Shown here: piece after piece, positions 16,968-33,356 of the stretch
How the letters are laid out: every line of letters starts with the position of its first letter
Position numbering within the stretch: position 1 is the first letter of the stretch
DNA from: Pseudomonas sp. GD03944
GTDB lineage: Bacteria; Pseudomonadota; Gammaproteobacteria; Pseudomonadales; Pseudomonadaceae
Length of the DNA: 64,000 nt
Assembly: GCF_029839275.1 (NCBI RefSeq)
Contig: NZ_JAOCAH010000006.1
Coordinates: 62,001 to 126,000, forward strand
Reading direction: 5' to 3'
Translations under genes and position numbers: made by a program
Notes under the pieces: generated by a model
The model's input: the letters and a program-made list of their open reading frames with translations, nothing else
Databases searched by the model: none
What the model was told of the DNA's origin: nothing

Positions 16968-18289
16968 GATGGCCTCCGCTTGCGCGGGCTGGCGGCATCC
17001 TGGCTGGCCAGGTGGGCCAGCTTGTCGCGGATCTTGCCTTCCAGGCCGCGCGGCACCGGCTGGTAGTACTGGCGCGGCGGCAGCTGTTCGGGGAAGTAGT
17101 CTTCGCCGGCGGCGTAGGCGTCCGGCTCATCATGGGCATAGCGGTACTCGTCGCCATACCCCAGTTGTTTCATCAGCTTGGTCGGCGCATTGCGCAGGTG
17201 CAGCGGCACTTCCAGCGAGCCGTGCTCCGCGGCCTCACGCATGGCCGACTTGAAGGCCGTATAGACCGCGTTGCTCTTCGGCGCACAGGCCAGGTAGACG
17301 ATGGCCTGGGCCACCGCCAGCTCGCCTTCCGGGCTGCCCAGGCGTTCCTGAACATCCCAGGCGTTGAGGCACAGGGTCAGGGCGCGGGGGTCGGCGTTGC
17401 CGATGTCCTCACTGGCCATGCGCACCACCCGGCGCGCGATGTACAGCGGGTCGCAGCCACCATCGAGCATGCGCGCATACCAGTACAGGGCACCGTCCGG
17501 GCTGGAACCACGCACCGACTTGTGCAGTGCGGAAATCTGGTCGTAGAAGGCCTCGCCGCCCTTGTCGAAACGGCGACGGCTGTCACCCAGCAGGTCCTGC
17601 AGCAACTCGACGCTGATGGCGCTGTTGTCGTCGGCCAGGTCGGCGGCGTTTTCCAGGAAGTTGAGCAGGCGTCGCCCATCACCATCGGCCGCGGCCACCA
17701 GGATCGCGAAGCTGTCATCCGGCAGGTTCAAGTGGCGCTCGCCCAGCCCCTTTGGATCGGTCAGGGCGCGGTCAACCAGCTTGCGTAGGGCCGTTTCGTC
17801 GAGGCTTTTCAGCACATAGACCCGGGCACGGGACAACAGCGCGTTATTCAGTTCGAACGAGGGGTTTTCCGTGGTGGCGCCGATGAAGATCAGCGTGCCG
17901 TCTTCCACGTAGGGCAGGAAGGCATCCTGCTGGGACTTGTTGAAGCGGTGCACTTCGTCAACGAACAGGATGGTCCGGCGGCCGTACTGGGCGGCATGCT
18001 GCTGGGCCACCTCCACCGCCTGGCGGATCTCCTTGACCCCGGAGAGCACGGCGGAAATCGTCTCGAAGTGCGCATCGGTAACCTGGGCCAGCAGGCGCGC
18101 CAGGGTGGTCTTGCCCACGCCTGGCGGCCCCCAGAAGATCATCGAGTGCAGCGCGCCCTGCTCCAGAGCCTCGCGCAGCGGTTTGCCGCGCGCCAGCAGG
18201 TGTTCCTGACCGACGTACTCGTCCAGGCTGGCCGCGCGCAGGCGGGCGGCCAGGGGTTGAGCGACGGGCGCATTGCGAAACAGGTCCAT
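16964..18289 (-). CDS. rarA: Replication-associated recombination protein A (RarA/MgsA)
   Basis: AAA+ clamp-loader-like ATPase acting at stalled replication forks. The 441-residue protein has Walker [12 protein letters not shown] (about 54-64), Walker [20 protein letters not shown], sensor 1 [13 protein letters not shown] and the C-terminal tetramerisation region with [20 protein letters not shown]. It begins 19 bp after the lolA stop and overlaps crcB, so it belongs to the ftsK-to-serS transcription unit. Confidence 0.95.
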   Translation of the reverse strand: MDLFRNAPVAQPLAARLRAASLDEYVGQEHLLARGKPLREALEQGALHSMIFWGPPGVGKTTLARLLAQVTDAHFETISAVLSGVKEIRQAVEVAQQHAAQYGRRTILFVDEVHRFNKSQQDAFLPYVEDGTLIFIGATTENPSFELNNALLSRARVYVLKSLDETALRKLVDRALTDPKGLGERHLNLPDDSFAILVAAADGDGRRLLNFLENAADLADDNSAISVELLQDLLGDSRRRFDKGGEAFYDQISALHKSVRGSSPDGALYWYARMLDGGCDPLYIARRVVRMASEDIGNADPRALTLCLNAWDVQERLGSPEGELAVAQAIVYLACAPKSNAVYTAFKSAMREAAEHGSLEVPLHLRNAPTKLMKQLGYGDEYRYAHDEPDAYAAGEDYFPEQLPPRQYYQPVPRGLEGKIRDKLAHLASQDAASPRKRRPS

Positions 18290-18308
18290 GGAACCGGGCT
18301 GGAGCCTC

Positions 18309-18935
18309 TTACTCTTGGATGACGTCTGCGCCCTCGGGAATGTCGAAACTGAACTGGCCGTCGTCGATGGCTTCGTTCATCTTCACATTGAGGAACAGAA
18401 TGTTGGTGCGCTGGCCGATGCTGTCGATCAGCTGCATGTCATTCAGGACGCCGTTGCGGAACGACAGGCGCAGGCTGTCGAACAGGGTGTCCTTGGATTT
18501 TGGCTTGAGGATGAAGTCCACCACGCTGCCGCCTTCCTTGTGGGTGATCTCGAAGTTCTCGCGGATCTTCGACACGTCACCGGACAGCAACAGAGCCGGA
18601 GTGTGGGTCAGGCGCTGGTCCAGGGTCTGGATGGTGACCTGCTCCAGGTCCGGGTCGTACAGCCACACTTTCTGACCGTTGGACACCAGCAGTTGCTCCA
18701 TCGGCTCGTCGGTGTGCCAGCGGAACAGCCCCGGGCGCTTGAGCGCCAGCTGGCCGGCGGTTTCCTGCAGCTGGGTGCCGCTGCCATCCAGGGTCAGCTG
18801 GGAAAACCGCGCATTGATGGTCTGGGCCTGGTTGAGCAACTGGGTCAGGCGCTGCACCGCCACTTCGTCTTCGGCGTGGGCGAACAGGCTCGACACACTC
18901 AGTGCGGCTACGAGCAACAGGCGAATCAGGCGCAT
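18309..18935 (-). CDS. lolA: Outer-membrane lipoprotein carrier protein LolA
   Basis: Periplasmic chaperone that carries lipoproteins from LolCDE to LolB. ATG at 18935 is chosen because GAGGA lies just upstream; an ATG four codons earlier would overlap that site. This gives 208 residues, with a Sec signal peptide ([21 protein letters not shown], cut after about residue 21) and the conserved [11 protein letters not shown] and [12 protein letters not shown] segments. The gene sits 30 bp after ftsK and 19 bp before rarA, the usual Pseudomonas order. Confidence 0.95.
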   Translation of the reverse strand: MRLIRLLLVAALSVSSLFAHAEDEVAVQRLTQLLNQAQTINARFSQLTLDGSGTQLQETAGQLALKRPGLFRWHTDEPMEQLLVSNGQKVWLYDPDLEQVTIQTLDQRLTHTPALLLSGDVSKIRENFEITHKEGGSVVDFILKPKSKDTLFDSLRLSFRNGVLNDMQLIDSIGQRTNILFLNVKMNEAIDDGQFSFDIPEGADVIQE

Positions 18936-18965
18936 GGAAATCCTCATGAAATAAGTCGTGGACGT

Positions 18966-21368
18966 TTAGTCGCGAACCGGCCCCGGGGCGATGACTTCGC
19001 GGGAACCGTTGGTGTTCATCGAGGTGACGACACCGGCCATTTCCATGGCCTCGATCATGCGTGCGGCTCGGTTGTAGCCGATCTTGAGCTTGCGCTGCAC
19101 CGCGGAAATGGAGGCACGGCGGCTTTCGGTCACGAAGCGCACGGCTTCGTCGTACAGCGGGTCTTCCTCGCTGCCTTCGCCACCGCCCTCGCCGCCGCCC
19201 TCGAAGCCGCTGCCGGCCTCTTCGGCACCGGCCAGGATGTCTTCGTTGTAATCCGGCGCACCGCGCAGTTTCCACGCCTCGACCACGCGGTGCACTTCTT
19301 CGTCGGAGACGAAGGCGCCGTGTACGCGGATCGGCAGGCTGGTACCCGGCGGCATATACAGCATGTCACCGTGGCCGAGCAGCTGTTCTGCCCCGCCCTG
19401 GTCGATGATGGTGCGCGAGTCGATCTTGCTCGATACCTGGAAGGCCATGCGGGTCGGGATGTTGGCCTTGATCAGGCCCGTGATCACGTCCACCGACGGA
19501 CGCTGGGTCGCCAGGATCAGGTGAATACCCGCGGCACGGGCCTTCTGGGCGATACGGGCGATCAGCTCTTCGACCTTCTTGCCGACGATCATCATCATGT
19601 CGGCGAATTCGTCGACCACCACCACGATGGTCGGCAGCGGCTCCAGCAACGGCGCCTCGTCTTCCATGCTTTCGCGCTTGTACAGCGGATCGGCGATCGG
19701 CGTGCCGGCCTCGATGGCGTCCTTGATCTTGCGGTTGAAGCCGGCCAGGTTGCGCACGCCCATCTTGGACATCAGCTTGTAGCGCCGCTCCATCTCGGCA
19801 ACGCTCCAGCGCAGCGCGTTGGCCGCCTCCTTCATGTCGGTGACCACCGGGCAGAGCAGGTGCGGAATGCCCTCGTAGATCGACAGTTCGAGCATCTTCG
19901 GGTCGATCATGATCAGCCTGGCGTCCGCAGGCGACGACTTGAACAGGATCGACAGGATCATGGCGTTCACGCCCACCGACTTACCGGAACCGGTGGTACC
20001 GGCCACCAGCAGGTGCGGCATCTTCGCCAGGTCGGTGATCACCGGCTTGCCGCCGATGTCGTGGCCCAGGGCCAGGGTGACCGGCGAACGGGCCTCGTCG
20101 TACTCATTGGACGACAGCACCTCGGAAAACCGCACGATCTGCCGGTCTTCGTTGGGAATCTCGATACCCACGGTGGTCTTGCCCGGGATGACCTCGACCA
20201 CCCGCACGCTGGTCACGGCCAGCGAGCGCGCCAGGTCCTTGGCCAGGTTGGCGATGCGGCTGACCTTCACGCCGGCAGCAGGCTGAATCTCGTATCGGGT
20301 GATCACCGGGCCGGGGTGGATCGAATCCACCGTGACCTCGACGCCGAATTCCTTCAGCTTGATCTCCAGCAGGTGCCCCACGCCTTTCAGGGATTCGGGG
20401 GAGTACGCGACCTTCTTGGCTTCGGCCGGGTCGAGAATGGAGATGGGCGGCAGCGTGCCTTCGACGGCGCTGTCGACGAACAGCGGCGCCTGCTTCTCTT
20501 TCTGCACGCGCTTGCTGGGCTCCACCGACTTGGGCGGCGCAGGCGGTGTGATGACCGGGGCCGGACGGCTCTCGCGCTCGGTCATGTGCTTGTTCAGGGA
20601 CTCTTCGCGCTCGATCAGGCGTTCCTTGACCTTGGCCTGCTCGCGGCGGTCGCGCACCACGGGGGCGGCGACTTCGCTGACGCGCTCGTCCACTTCACGC
20701 AGCTGGGCGACCAGCTGCTTGCGCTCCAGGCGCGAATTCCACCAGCGGTTGACCAGGCTCTGCAGCAATTCGAGCAGGTCGAGGGTGATCTTGCCGGTCA
20801 GGTCCATGACCTTGAACCAGGACAGGTCGGTGAAGACCGTCAGGCCGAACAGGAACAGGGCGATGAACACCAGGGTGCTGCCCTGCACGTTCAGCGCGTT
20901 GACGGCCAGTTGCCCCAGGCTTTCGCCCAGTGCACCACCGGCAGAGGCCGGCATGTGCGAGCCGGAATGGAAATGGATGTAGGCCAGCGCCGCACCGGAC
21001 AGCACCAGGAACACCAGGCCGATCAGGCGCCAGGAGAACAGCCAGCCGCTCCACTGCCACGGCTGGTGGCGGCTGCGGAATACCTGCAGGGTCTTGACGC
21101 CCAGCAGCAACGGAAAGAGGTACGCGAAATAGCCCAACGCCATGAACAGGATGTCAGCGAACCACGCACCGGCGCGGCCGGCGGCGTTCTGCACCTGCTC
21201 GACATTGCTGGTGTGCGTCCAGCCCGGATCGGCCGGGTCGTAGGTCAGCAATGCCATCCACAAATAAAGACACAATGCCCCCAGAGCGATCAGCGCACCT
21301 TCCTTCAAACGGCTAGGTAATTGCTGACGCCACACGGGGGCCTGGGCTGTAGGGCTAGAGTTCTTCAA
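18966..21368 (-). CDS. ftsK: DNA translocase FtsK
   Basis: Divisome-anchored DNA pump that aligns chromosome dimers for XerCD at dif. The 800-residue protein has four N-terminal membrane segments (about 25-190), a fairly short linker rich in charged residues, and the RecA-like motor with Walker [16 protein letters not shown] (about 455-470). [18 protein letters not shown] and [20 protein letters not shown] follow. The C-terminal winged-helix gamma domain (about 735-795: [20 protein letters not shown]) reads KOPS sequences. It leads the lolA-rarA-crcB-serS run and diverges from trxB. Confidence 0.97.
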   Translation of the reverse strand: MKNSSPTAQAPVWRQQLPSRLKEGALIALGALCLYLWMALLTYDPADPGWTHTSNVEQVQNAAGRAGAWFADILFMALGYFAYLFPLLLGVKTLQVFRSRHQPWQWSGWLFSWRLIGLVFLVLSGAALAYIHFHSGSHMPASAGGALGESLGQLAVNALNVQGSTLVFIALFLFGLTVFTDLSWFKVMDLTGKITLDLLELLQSLVNRWWNSRLERKQLVAQLREVDERVSEVAAPVVRDRREQAKVKERLIEREESLNKHMTERESRPAPVITPPAPPKSVEPSKRVQKEKQAPLFVDSAVEGTLPPISILDPAEAKKVAYSPESLKGVGHLLEIKLKEFGVEVTVDSIHPGPVITRYEIQPAAGVKVSRIANLAKDLARSLAVTSVRVVEVIPGKTTVGIEIPNEDRQIVRFSEVLSSNEYDEARSPVTLALGHDIGGKPVITDLAKMPHLLVAGTTGSGKSVGVNAMILSILFKSSPADARLIMIDPKMLELSIYEGIPHLLCPVVTDMKEAANALRWSVAEMERRYKLMSKMGVRNLAGFNRKIKDAIEAGTPIADPLYKRESMEDEAPLLEPLPTIVVVVDEFADMMMIVGKKVEELIARIAQKARAAGIHLILATQRPSVDVITGLIKANIPTRMAFQVSSKIDSRTIIDQGGAEQLLGHGDMLYMPPGTSLPIRVHGAFVSDEEVHRVVEAWKLRGAPDYNEDILAGAEEAGSGFEGGGEGGGEGSEEDPLYDEAVRFVTESRRASISAVQRKLKIGYNRAARMIEAMEMAGVVTSMNTNGSREVIAPGPVRD

Positions 21369-21513
21369 AACGCATCTGTTCCTGCGCCTGTGGCGCCGAC
21401 TAAACGATTAACAAGGAGCAAGGAAAGGCCTCGGCGGTCTATTGTACGGGTTTGCCCACACGATGCCACGCTTGCGGGTCGCTGGCTCCCGCTGCGCCCC
21501 TGCTTCGGTGTAG

Positions 21514-22542
<1,029 letters not shown>

Positions 22543-22593
22543 TCGATCCCGGGCGGGGTCACCCCCGCCCTCCCCTGCCCTGGCGATTGCCGA

Positions 22594-23274
22594 ATGCTGA
22601 CCTGGCTGCAGCGTGACTCGCTGACCTTCCCGCCCCTCAACAAAGCCCTGCGCGAGCCCAATGGCCTGTTGGCGGCCGGCGGCGACCTGAGCCCCGAGCG
22701 CCTGGTCCAGGCCTATCGCCATGGCTGCTTCCCCTGGTTCTCGGACGGACAGCCCATCCTCTGGTGGTCGCCCGACCCGCGCACCGTAATCCTTCCGGAC
22801 GAGCTGCACGTATCGCGCAGCCTGCGCAAAGTCATGCGTCAGGGCACCTACCGGGTGACCTTCGACCAGCAGTTCGCCGCGGTCATCGACGGCTGCTCAG
22901 GGCCCCGCGCCTACGCCGACGGCACCTGGATCACCCAGACCATGCGCGACGCCTACCTCGAACTGCATGCCCGCGGCTTTGCGCATTCGGTGGAAGTCTG
23001 GCGCGACGAGGAACTGGTCGGCGGCCTCTACGGTCTTGCCATGGGACAGCTATTCTTTGGAGAATCGATGTTCAGCCGCGCCGACAACGCCTCCAAGGTA
23101 GGCTTCGTCACCCTGGTCGAACACCTGAAAGCAGCCGGTTTCGTCCTGATCGACTGCCAGATGCCGACCCAGCACCTGCACAGCTTCGGCGCCCGCCCGA
23201 TCAGCCGCGATGCGTTCGCCCACTACCTGGCGAACCACCTCGACCAGCCCAACGGCGCCACCTGGCGCGCCTAG
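22594..23274 (+). CDS. aat: Leucyl/phenylalanyl-tRNA-protein transferase
   Basis: N-degron enzyme that adds Leu or Phe to proteins with N-terminal Arg or Lys, marking them for ClpS-ClpAP. The 226-residue protein has [20 protein letters not shown], the tandem [35 protein letters not shown] and [18 protein letters not shown]. All are family hallmarks, and length is normal. Bpt, which acts on acidic N-termini, follows at 54 bp, and clpA/clpS lie 1-4 kb downstream. Confidence 0.96.
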   Translation: MLTWLQRDSLTFPPLNKALREPNGLLAAGGDLSPERLVQAYRHGCFPWFSDGQPILWWSPDPRTVILPDELHVSRSLRKVMRQGTYRVTFDQQFAAVIDGCSGPRAYADGTWITQTMRDAYLELHARGFAHSVEVWRDEELVGGLYGLAMGQLFFGESMFSRADNASKVGFVTLVEHLKAAGFVLIDCQMPTQHLHSFGARPISRDAFAHYLANHLDQPNGATWRA

Positions 23275-23328
23275 GCGAGTGCCCAAGGCTGGCTTACACT
23301 TACTCAAGGCTTATCCCGAGAGTCGAAC

Positions 23329-24036
23329 ATGACCGAGCTGGCCCGCCTGAAGTTCTATGCTACCCAGCCTCACCCGTGCAGCTACCTGCCCGAAGAACAG
23401 GCCACCACGCTGTTCCTCGACCCCAGTCAGCCCATGGATGCGGACGTGTATGCCGAACTGTCGGAGATGGGCTTTCGCCGCAGCGGCGATCACCTCTATC
23501 GCCCGCACTGCCAGCGCTGCACGGCCTGCGTACCGGCCCGCATTCCTGCCGAACCCTTCAGCCCCAGCCGCCAGCAGCGCCGTATTCTCAAGCGCAATGC
23601 CGACATCGAGGTGACGGCCGTGAAACCGACCTTCACCGAAGAGTATTACGCCCTGTATGTCCGCTACATCGAGCAGCGGCACGCCGATGGCGACATGTAC
23701 CCGCCCACCCGCGAGCAGTTTTCCACCTTCCTGGTGCGCGACCTGCCTTTTTCGCGGTTCTACGAGTTCCGCCACGACGATCGCCTGCTGGCTATCGCCG
23801 TCACCGACCTGCTGCCCAACGGCCTGTCGGCGGTTTACACCTTTTATGACCCCAGCGAAGAGCGCCGCAGCCTGGGGCGTTTCGCCATCCTGTGGCAGAT
23901 CGGAGAAACCGCACGTTTGGGCCTGCACGCGGTCTATCTCGGTTACTGGATCAAGAACTGCCGGAAAATGAGCTACAAGACCCAGTACCGCCCGATAGAG
24001 CTGTTCGTCAATCAACGCTGGGTCGTCGTCACCTAA
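23329..24036 (+). CDS. bpt: Aspartate/glutamate leucyltransferase (arginyltransferase-like Bpt)
   Basis: Bacterial ATE1-like transferase that adds Leu to N-terminal Asp or Glu (also annotated ate). The 235-residue protein has the N-terminal Cys-containing region ([19 protein letters not shown] and [14 protein letters not shown]). The GNAT-like C-terminal half contains [40 protein letters not shown] and [20 protein letters not shown]. It completes the N-degron set together with aat. Confidence 0.94.
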   Translation: MTELARLKFYATQPHPCSYLPEEQATTLFLDPSQPMDADVYAELSEMGFRRSGDHLYRPHCQRCTACVPARIPAEPFSPSRQQRRILKRNADIEVTAVKPTFTEEYYALYVRYIEQRHADGDMYPPTREQFSTFLVRDLPFSRFYEFRHDDRLLAIAVTDLLPNGLSAVYTFYDPSEERRSLGRFAILWQIGETARLGLHAVYLGYWIKNCRKMSYKTQYRPIELFVNQRWVVVT

Positions 24037-24135
24037 GCCCTTGGCGTAATCCCCACTTTTCGGGCACAATGCACGCCGCTTTTGCCTGGCGCCAGTTGCA
24101 CCGGGCCATTCATTGGATACCGAGGGCTTTACTGC

Positions 24136-24354
24136 ATGTCGAAAGAAGACAGCTTCGAAATGGAAGGCACTGTCGTCGACACCCTGCCCAACACCATGTT
24201 CCGCGTGGAGTTGGAAAACGGGCACGTCGTAACCGCGCACATCTCCGGAAAGATGCGCAAGAACTACATCCGCATTCTGACTGGCGACAAGGTTCGCGTA
24301 GAGCTGACGCCTTATGACTTGAGCAAGGGCCGCATCACCTACCGCGCCCGCTAA
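24136..24354 (+). CDS. infA: Translation initiation factor IF-1
   Basis: A 72-residue S1/OB-fold protein that binds the ribosomal A site during initiation. [39 protein letters not shown] and [10 protein letters not shown] are invariant features. ATG at 24136 gives the universal length; the longer ORF is upstream noise. A terminator follows after 14 bp. Confidence 0.97.
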
Positions 24355-24366
24355 GCCAAGCACCAG

Positions 24367-24399
24367 TCAAAACGCCCGGCCATTGCCGGGCGTTTTTTT
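24367..24399 (+). terminator. Terminator after infA
   Basis: AAAACGCCCGGC-CATT-GCCGGGCGTTTTTTT, a strong perfect stem with long T-run. Confidence 0.93.
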
Positions 24400-24446
24400 G
24401 TTGCTGCGACGACCTGCACCACCGCCCTCGCGCAACACGCACCCAT

Positions 24447-24477
24447 AAAAAAGCCCGGCGCATGCACCGGGCTTTTT
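24447..24477 (-). terminator. Terminator after clpA
   Basis: AAAAAAGCCCGG-CGCATGCA-CCGGGCTTTTT lies 20 bp past the clpA stop on the minus strand. The A-run/T-run symmetry means it can also stop readthrough from infA. Confidence 0.88.
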
Positions 24478-24496
24478 GCTTGGAGCCGACCTGTTA

Positions 24497-26767
<2,271 letters not shown>

Positions 26768-26796
26768 AGCTTCACCTCATGCCCAAGCGGCCGGCG

Positions 26797-27159
26797 TTAA
26801 CCGTCCTTCTCTATCTCACAGAGTAGTGGATGCTGGCTCTCTCTCGCGTATTGATTTACCTGCATCGCTTTGGTTTCAGCGATATCGCGAGTAAACACGC
26901 CGCACACGGCTCGTCCCTCTGTATGGACGGTCAGCATGATCTTGGTCGCCAGCTCCCGATTAAGGTTGAAAAACACCTCGAGCACTTCGACCACGAAATC
27001 CATCGGTGTGTAGTCGTCATTGAATAGGACCACTTTATACAGCGGAGGTGCCTGCAACGCCGGTTTGGATTCCTGCACGGCCACACCGGCGGCGTCATCC
27101 TCATGCGTTGCGGGGCGATCCTGATTGAATGTTAGTCGAATCTGGCTACTTGCATGCAT
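26797..27159 (-). CDS. clpS: ClpS adaptor
   Basis: Adaptor that binds bulky N-terminal residues and delivers those proteins to ClpA. The core is [20 protein letters not shown], then [20 protein letters not shown] and [20 protein letters not shown]. The N-terminal 45 residues are flexible. Two starts are possible: 27177 (126 residues) or 27159 (120 residues, [14 protein letters not shown]). I prefer 27159 because it matches known Pseudomonas ClpS, though neither has a strong ribosome site. It is divergent from cspD. Confidence 0.93.
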   Translation of the reverse strand: MHASSQIRLTFNQDRPATHEDDAAGVAVQESKPALQAPPLYKVVLFNDDYTPMDFVVEVLEVFFNLNRELATKIMLTVHTEGRAVCGVFTRDIAETKAMQVNQYARESQHPLLCEIEKDG

Positions 27160-27391
27160 GTCGGAATAAAGGTTCATGGCTGGACGAATTCGAGTTCTGG
27201 AAAGAGTTTGACCGCCTTCGCAGCCGGTTACAGCATGGCCTTGACTATCGGCAAAACGGTGTTACAAACAATGAATACCCTTGATTAGGGTGTGAGGGGT
27301 TCCGCGCCTTTTCGTCCAACCGGTTGAGTCGTGCGCGGGATCGAAGTGGATGATACTCCAGTGATGGAGTCCTTTGCAGAGGGATATCAGC

Positions 27392-27655
27392 ATGCTCAGC
27401 GGTAAGGTCAAGTGGTTCAACAACGCCAAAGGCTATGGGTTCATCCTCGCCGATGGCCGAGATGAGGACCTGTTCGCCCATTACTCGGCTATCCAGATGG
27501 ACGGTTACAAGACGCTCAAAGCTGGCCAGCCGGTAAGCTTCGATATTATTCAAGGTCCTAAAGGACTCCACGCCGTAAACATCAGCGCGCTGTCGGCCAC
27601 CACCGAAAAGCCCGCTGCAGTGAGCCTGCCTCAGGGCACGACGGTTGAAGTCTGA
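27392..27655 (+). CDS. cspD: Cold-shock-like protein CspD
   Basis: OB-fold single-strand nucleic-acid-binding protein; E. coli CspD inhibits replication in stationary phase. The 87 residues include RNP1 (KGYGFI) and RNP2 (DLFAHY), starting MLSGKVKWFNNAKGYGFILA. AGAGGGA precedes the ATG at 27392. The tail after residue 65 is specific to the CspD branch. The gene stands alone, diverging from clpS and converging on icd across a shared terminator. Confidence 0.94.
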   Translation: MLSGKVKWFNNAKGYGFILADGRDEDLFAHYSAIQMDGYKTLKAGQPVSFDIIQGPKGLHAVNISALSATTEKPAAVSLPQGTTVEV

Positions 27656-27679
27656 CACCTCGGTGTTTGATTCACCATG

Positions 27680-27711
27680 AAAAAGGCCGGTCAGATGACC
27701 GGCCTTTCTTT
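27680..27711. terminator. Bidirectional terminator between cspD and icd
   Basis: AAAAAGGCCGGTCA-GATGACCGGCCTTTCTTTT: a long stem flanked by an A-run and a T-run, placed between two convergent genes (cspD plus, icd minus). Confidence 0.9.
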
Positions 27712-27725
27712 TACCACTCGTCAGT

Positions 27726-28982
27726 TCACATATGGCTGATCATTGCGTCGCCGAACTGCGAACAGGACATCAGCTTGGCACCGTCCATCAGACGCTCGAA
27801 GTCATAGGTCACGGTCTTCGCCGCGATGGCGCCATTGGTGCCCTTGATGATCAGGTCCGCCGCCTCGGTCCAGCCCATGTGGCGCAGCATCATCTCGGCC
27901 GACAGGATCACCGAGCCCGGGTTGACCTTGTCCTGACCGGCGTACTTGGGCGCCGTGCCGTGGGTTGCCTCAAACATGGCGATGGTGTCGGACAGGTTGG
28001 CGCCCGGGGCGATACCGATACCACCCACCTCCGCCGCCAGGGCGTCGGACAAGTAATCACCGTTGAGGTTGAGGGTGGCGATCACGTCGTACTCGGCCGG
28101 GCGCAGCAGGATCTGCTGGAGCATGGCGTCGGCGATGGCGTCCTTGACCACGATGTTCTTGCCGGTACGCGGGTTCTTGAACTGCATCCACGGGCCGCCA
28201 TCGAGCAGCTCGGCACCGAACTCGTCACGCGCCACCTCGTAGCCCCATTCCTTGAAGGCGCCCTCGGTGAACTTCATGATGTTGCCCTTGTGCACGATGG
28301 TCACCGAGCTGCGGTCGTTGTCCACCGCGTACTGCAGAGCCTTGCGCACCAGGCGCTTGGTGCCTTCGAGGGAAACCGGCTTGACGCCGATGCCACAGTT
28401 TTCGGTGAAGCGGATCTTGGTGACGCCCATTTCCTCGGTGAGGAACTTGATGACCTTCTTGGCCTCCGGGGAGCCTGCCTTCCACTCGACCCCGGCATAG
28501 ATGTCTTCGGAGTTCTCGCGGAAGATCACCATGTCGACGTCGCCAGGTTTCTTCACCGGGCTCGGCACGCCTTCGAACCAGCGCACCGGACGCTGGCAGA
28601 CATAGAGGTCGAGCTCCTGGCGCAGCGCCACGTTCAGGGAGCGGATACCGCCGCCGACCGGGGTGGTCAGGGGGCCCTTGATCGACACCACGTAATCACG
28701 CACGGCTTCCAGGGTTTCCTTGGGCAGCCAGGTGTCCTGGTCGTATACCTGGGTGGCCTTCTCGCCGGCATAGACCTCCATCCAGGAAATCTTGCGCTTG
28801 CCGCCGTAGGCCTTCTCCACGGCCGCATCGACGACCTTGATCATGACAGGGGAAATATCCACGCCGATGCCATCGCCTTCGATGAAGGGAATGATCGGGT
28901 TGTCGGGTACGTTGAGCGACATGTCGGCGTTGACGGTGATTTTGTCACCGGTTGCTGGCACCTGGATCTTTTGGTATCCCAT
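27726..28982 (-). CDS. icd: Isocitrate dehydrogenase, NADP-dependent, homodimeric
   Basis: TCA-cycle enzyme oxidising isocitrate to 2-oxoglutarate; it competes with AceA at the glyoxylate branch. The 418-residue protein has [35 protein letters not shown] (phosphorylatable Ser region), [14 protein letters not shown], and the binding segment [20 protein letters not shown]. The C-terminal [20 protein letters not shown] sets NADP preference. It is divergent from the unrelated monomeric idh, and aceA lies 11 kb away in the window. Confidence 0.96.
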   Translation of the reverse strand: MGYQKIQVPATGDKITVNADMSLNVPDNPIIPFIEGDGIGVDISPVMIKVVDAAVEKAYGGKRKISWMEVYAGEKATQVYDQDTWLPKETLEAVRDYVVSIKGPLTTPVGGGIRSLNVALRQELDLYVCQRPVRWFEGVPSPVKKPGDVDMVIFRENSEDIYAGVEWKAGSPEAKKVIKFLTEEMGVTKIRFTENCGIGVKPVSLEGTKRLVRKALQYAVDNDRSSVTIVHKGNIMKFTEGAFKEWGYEVARDEFGAELLDGGPWMQFKNPRTGKNIVVKDAIADAMLQQILLRPAEYDVIATLNLNGDYLSDALAAEVGGIGIAPGANLSDTIAMFEATHGTAPKYAGQDKVNPGSVILSAEMMLRHMGWTEAADLIIKGTNGAIAAKTVTYDFERLMDGAKLMSCSQFGDAMISHM

Positions 28983-29351
28983 GCTGGACTCCGTCTTGTG
29001 GTTAAACAGTGCTCATCTGCCTGAGAGTAACGTAGTTGATTCCGATGAAACCACATGTTCGTTGGTCTTATGCGCCAAGGCATTCTGCGACGCATGGACG
29101 CAGTGTTATACTGCGCCGATGACTAACAAGTCATAAGGAGCGGTCCCGTCTCGCACGAGACGATCGCCTCTTGATCTCGCCGTTTTGCCACCGCGATTCG
29201 GTGACTCGAAATGCTCGACACTCTACTGGTGCATCCAACATCACCGCGGCGAGTCCTCGACCACGGGCTCTTCGACAACGGAGAGCCCAGGCGCCTACCT
29301 GCGCATGTCGAGATTCTGTGTACGCTCAGCAAAGAAGAGAGTTAACTCTAA
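28983..29351. other. Divergent icd/idh control region
   Basis: These 369 bp separate the two isocitrate dehydrogenase genes. A plausible plus-strand -10, TATACT (29107-29112), is preceded by a weak -35 (TTCTGC, 29083-29088, 18-bp spacing). It would give idh a leader of about 230 nt. The leader contains a hairpin, CGTCTC-GCAC-GAGACG (29147-29162). A 12-bp palindrome AGAGTTAACTCT (29338-29349) overlaps the idh ribosome binding region. No gene is seen. Confidence 0.45.
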
Positions 29352-31580
<2,229 letters not shown>

Positions 31581-31602
31581 TCCTGGCCGATCCTGCAACC
31601 CT

Positions 31603-31633
31603 GACGAACCCCGGCCCCGTGCCGGGGTTCGTC
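31603..31633 (+). terminator. Hairpin after idh, probable terminator
   Basis: GACGAACCCCGGC-CCCGT-GCCGGGGTTCGTC forms a strong 13-bp stem 23 bp past the idh stop. The T-tract after it is poor, so termination may be inefficient. Confidence 0.6.
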
Positions 31634-31737
31634 ATTCTGGCCCCGGAGAACAGCCCCGCCAGCCCACGCTGGAAAGCAACCCGAATCCCAGCACCCCGAA
31701 CAATTACCCTATGATCGACACTTTTCGAGGCCCACCC

Positions 31738-32178
31738 ATGAGCTGGAATCCGCATATCACCGTCGCCACGGTCATCGAAGACCAGGGCCGCTTTCTCTTC
31801 GTCGAAGAACTCAAGGGCGGCCGCCTGGTGCTCAACCAGCCCGCCGGTCACCTGGAACCCGACGAATCGCTGCGCGATGCCGCGCTGCGCGAAACCCTCG
31901 AGGAAACCGGCTGGGACGTCGAGCTCACCGGCCTGCTGGGCATCTACCTGTATACCGCCCCGAGCAACGGCGTGACCTACCAGCGCATCTGCTTCATCGC
32001 CCGCCCCCTGCGTCACCACCCGGAGCGCTCGCTGGACACCGACATCAGCGGCATCACCTGGCTGACCCGCGACGAGCTGGCCAGCCAGCCCGAGCGCTGG
32101 CGCAGCGAGTTGGTCCTGCGCTGCGTAGACGACTACCTGGCCGGCGAGCGCGGCGCGCTGGAACTGGTGCGAGACTGA
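31738..32178 (+). CDS. Nudix hydrolase (NudJ-like phosphatase)
   Basis: A 146-residue Nudix enzyme, most like NudJ/YmfB, which removes phosphates from nucleoside or thiamine pyrophosphates. The Nudix box is complete: GHLEPDESLRDAALRETLEE then TGWD (residues 37-60). ATG at 31738 (MSWNPHITVATVIEDQG) is preferred over an ATG nine codons upstream from family length. mnmA follows at 59 bp; nudJ is likewise upstream of mnmA in E. coli, supporting the assignment. Confidence 0.88.
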   Translation: MSWNPHITVATVIEDQGRFLFVEELKGGRLVLNQPAGHLEPDESLRDAALRETLEETGWDVELTGLLGIYLYTAPSNGVTYQRICFIARPLRHHPERSLDTDISGITWLTRDELASQPERWRSELVLRCVDDYLAGERGALELVRD

Positions 32179-32237
32179 TCGGCCCGGCGGCTTTCTGGTA
32201 GACTCCGCGGTTTTTCCGGTTTCACTCGCAGACTCCC

Positions 32238-33356
32238 ATGCAAGCACCTAGCACCCAACGCGTAATTGTCGGCATGTCCGGCGGTGTCGATTCGTCCGTT
32301 TCCGCCCTGCTCCTGCTCGAACAGGGCTATCAGGTCGAAGGCCTGTTCATGAAGAACTGGGACGAAGACGACGGCACCGAATACTGCACCGCCATGGATG
32401 ACCTGGCCGACGCCCAGGCCGTGTGCGACAGGATTGGCATCAAGCTGCACACCGCCAACTTCGCCGCCGAGTACTGGGATAACGTCTTCGAACATTTCCT
32501 GGCGGAGTACAAGGCCGGTCGCACGCCGAACCCGGACATCCTGTGCAACCGCGAGATCAAGTTCAAAGCCTTCCTCGACTACGCCCTGATGCTCGGCGCC
32601 GACCTGATCGCCACCGGCCACTACGTGCGCCGCCGCGACATCGACGGCCGCACCGAACTGCTCAAGGGCCTGGACCCGAACAAGGACCAGAGCTACTTCC
32701 TGCACGCCGTCGGCGGCGAGCAGATCGCCAAGACCCTGTTCCCGGTGGGCGAGCTGGAAAAGCCCCAGGTGCGCGCGATCGCCGAGAAATACGAGCTGGC
32801 CACGGCGAAGAAGAAGGACTCCACCGGTATCTGCTTCATCGGCGAGCGCCGCTTCAGCGATTTCCTCAAGCAGTACCTGCCCGCGCAGCCCGGCGACGTC
32901 GAAACCACCGAGGGCGAGGTCATCGGCCGCCACCATGGCCTGATGTACCACACCATCGGCCAGCGCCAGGGGCTGGGCATCGGCGGTCTCAAGGACGCCA
33001 GCGACGAGCCCTGGTACGTGCTGAGCAAGGACCTGGAGCGCAACGTGCTGGTCGTGGGCCAGGGCAATGACCACCCCTGGCTGTTCTCGGGCGCCCTGCT
33101 CGCCTCGGACATCTACTGGGTCAACCCGATCGACCTGAGCAGCCCGCGCCAGTTGACGGCCAAGGTGCGTTATCGCCAGGACGACCAGCGTTGCACCCTG
33201 GAAAAGACCGACACCGGCTACCGCGCCACCTTCGCCATGCCACAGCGGGCCGTCACCCCGGGTCAGTCCGTGGTGTTCTACGACGGTGAAATCTGCCTCG
33301 GCGGCGGCGTCATCGAAATTGCCGACCCCTGGAGCAGCAAGGAAAACGCCCAATGA
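32238..33356 (+). CDS. mnmA: tRNA-specific 2-thiouridylase MnmA
   Basis: Inserts sulfur at U34 of Lys, Glu and Gln tRNAs, using sulfur supplied by the Tus relay encoded at 10327-11711. The 372-residue protein has the PP-loop [15 protein letters not shown] (about 13-27) and two catalytic cysteines, in [12 protein letters not shown] (nucleophile, about 97-108) and [12 protein letters not shown] (about 195-206). ATGA overlap with hflD follows. Confidence 0.96.
   Translation: MQAPSTQRVIVGMSGGVDSSVSALLLLEQGYQVEGLFMKNWDEDDGTEYCTAMDDLADAQAVCDRIGIKLHTANFAAEYWDNVFEHFLAEYKAGRTPNPDILCNREIKFKAFLDYALMLGADLIATGHYVRRRDIDGRTELLKGLDPNKDQSYFLHAVGGEQIAKTLFPVGELEKPQVRAIAEKYELATAKKKDSTGICFIGERRFSDFLKQYLPAQPGDVETTEGEVIGRHHGLMYHTIGQRQGLGIGGLKDASDEPWYVLSKDLERNVLVVGQGNDHPWLFSGALLASDIYWVNPIDLSSPRQLTAKVRYRQDDQRCTLEKTDTGYRATFAMPQRAVTPGQSVVFYDGEICLGGGVIEIADPWSSKENAQ

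Noticed and set aside
16964..16990. Fluoride riboswitch before crcB
   Set aside because: crcB overlaps the end of rarA, so there is no leader to hold one.
18273..21320. 1015-codon plus-strand ORF
   Set aside because: It lies antisense to lolA and ftsK, whose proteins are fully recognisable. Its translation is low-complexity (H, G, Q, V rich), as expected for the opposite strand of GC-rich genes.
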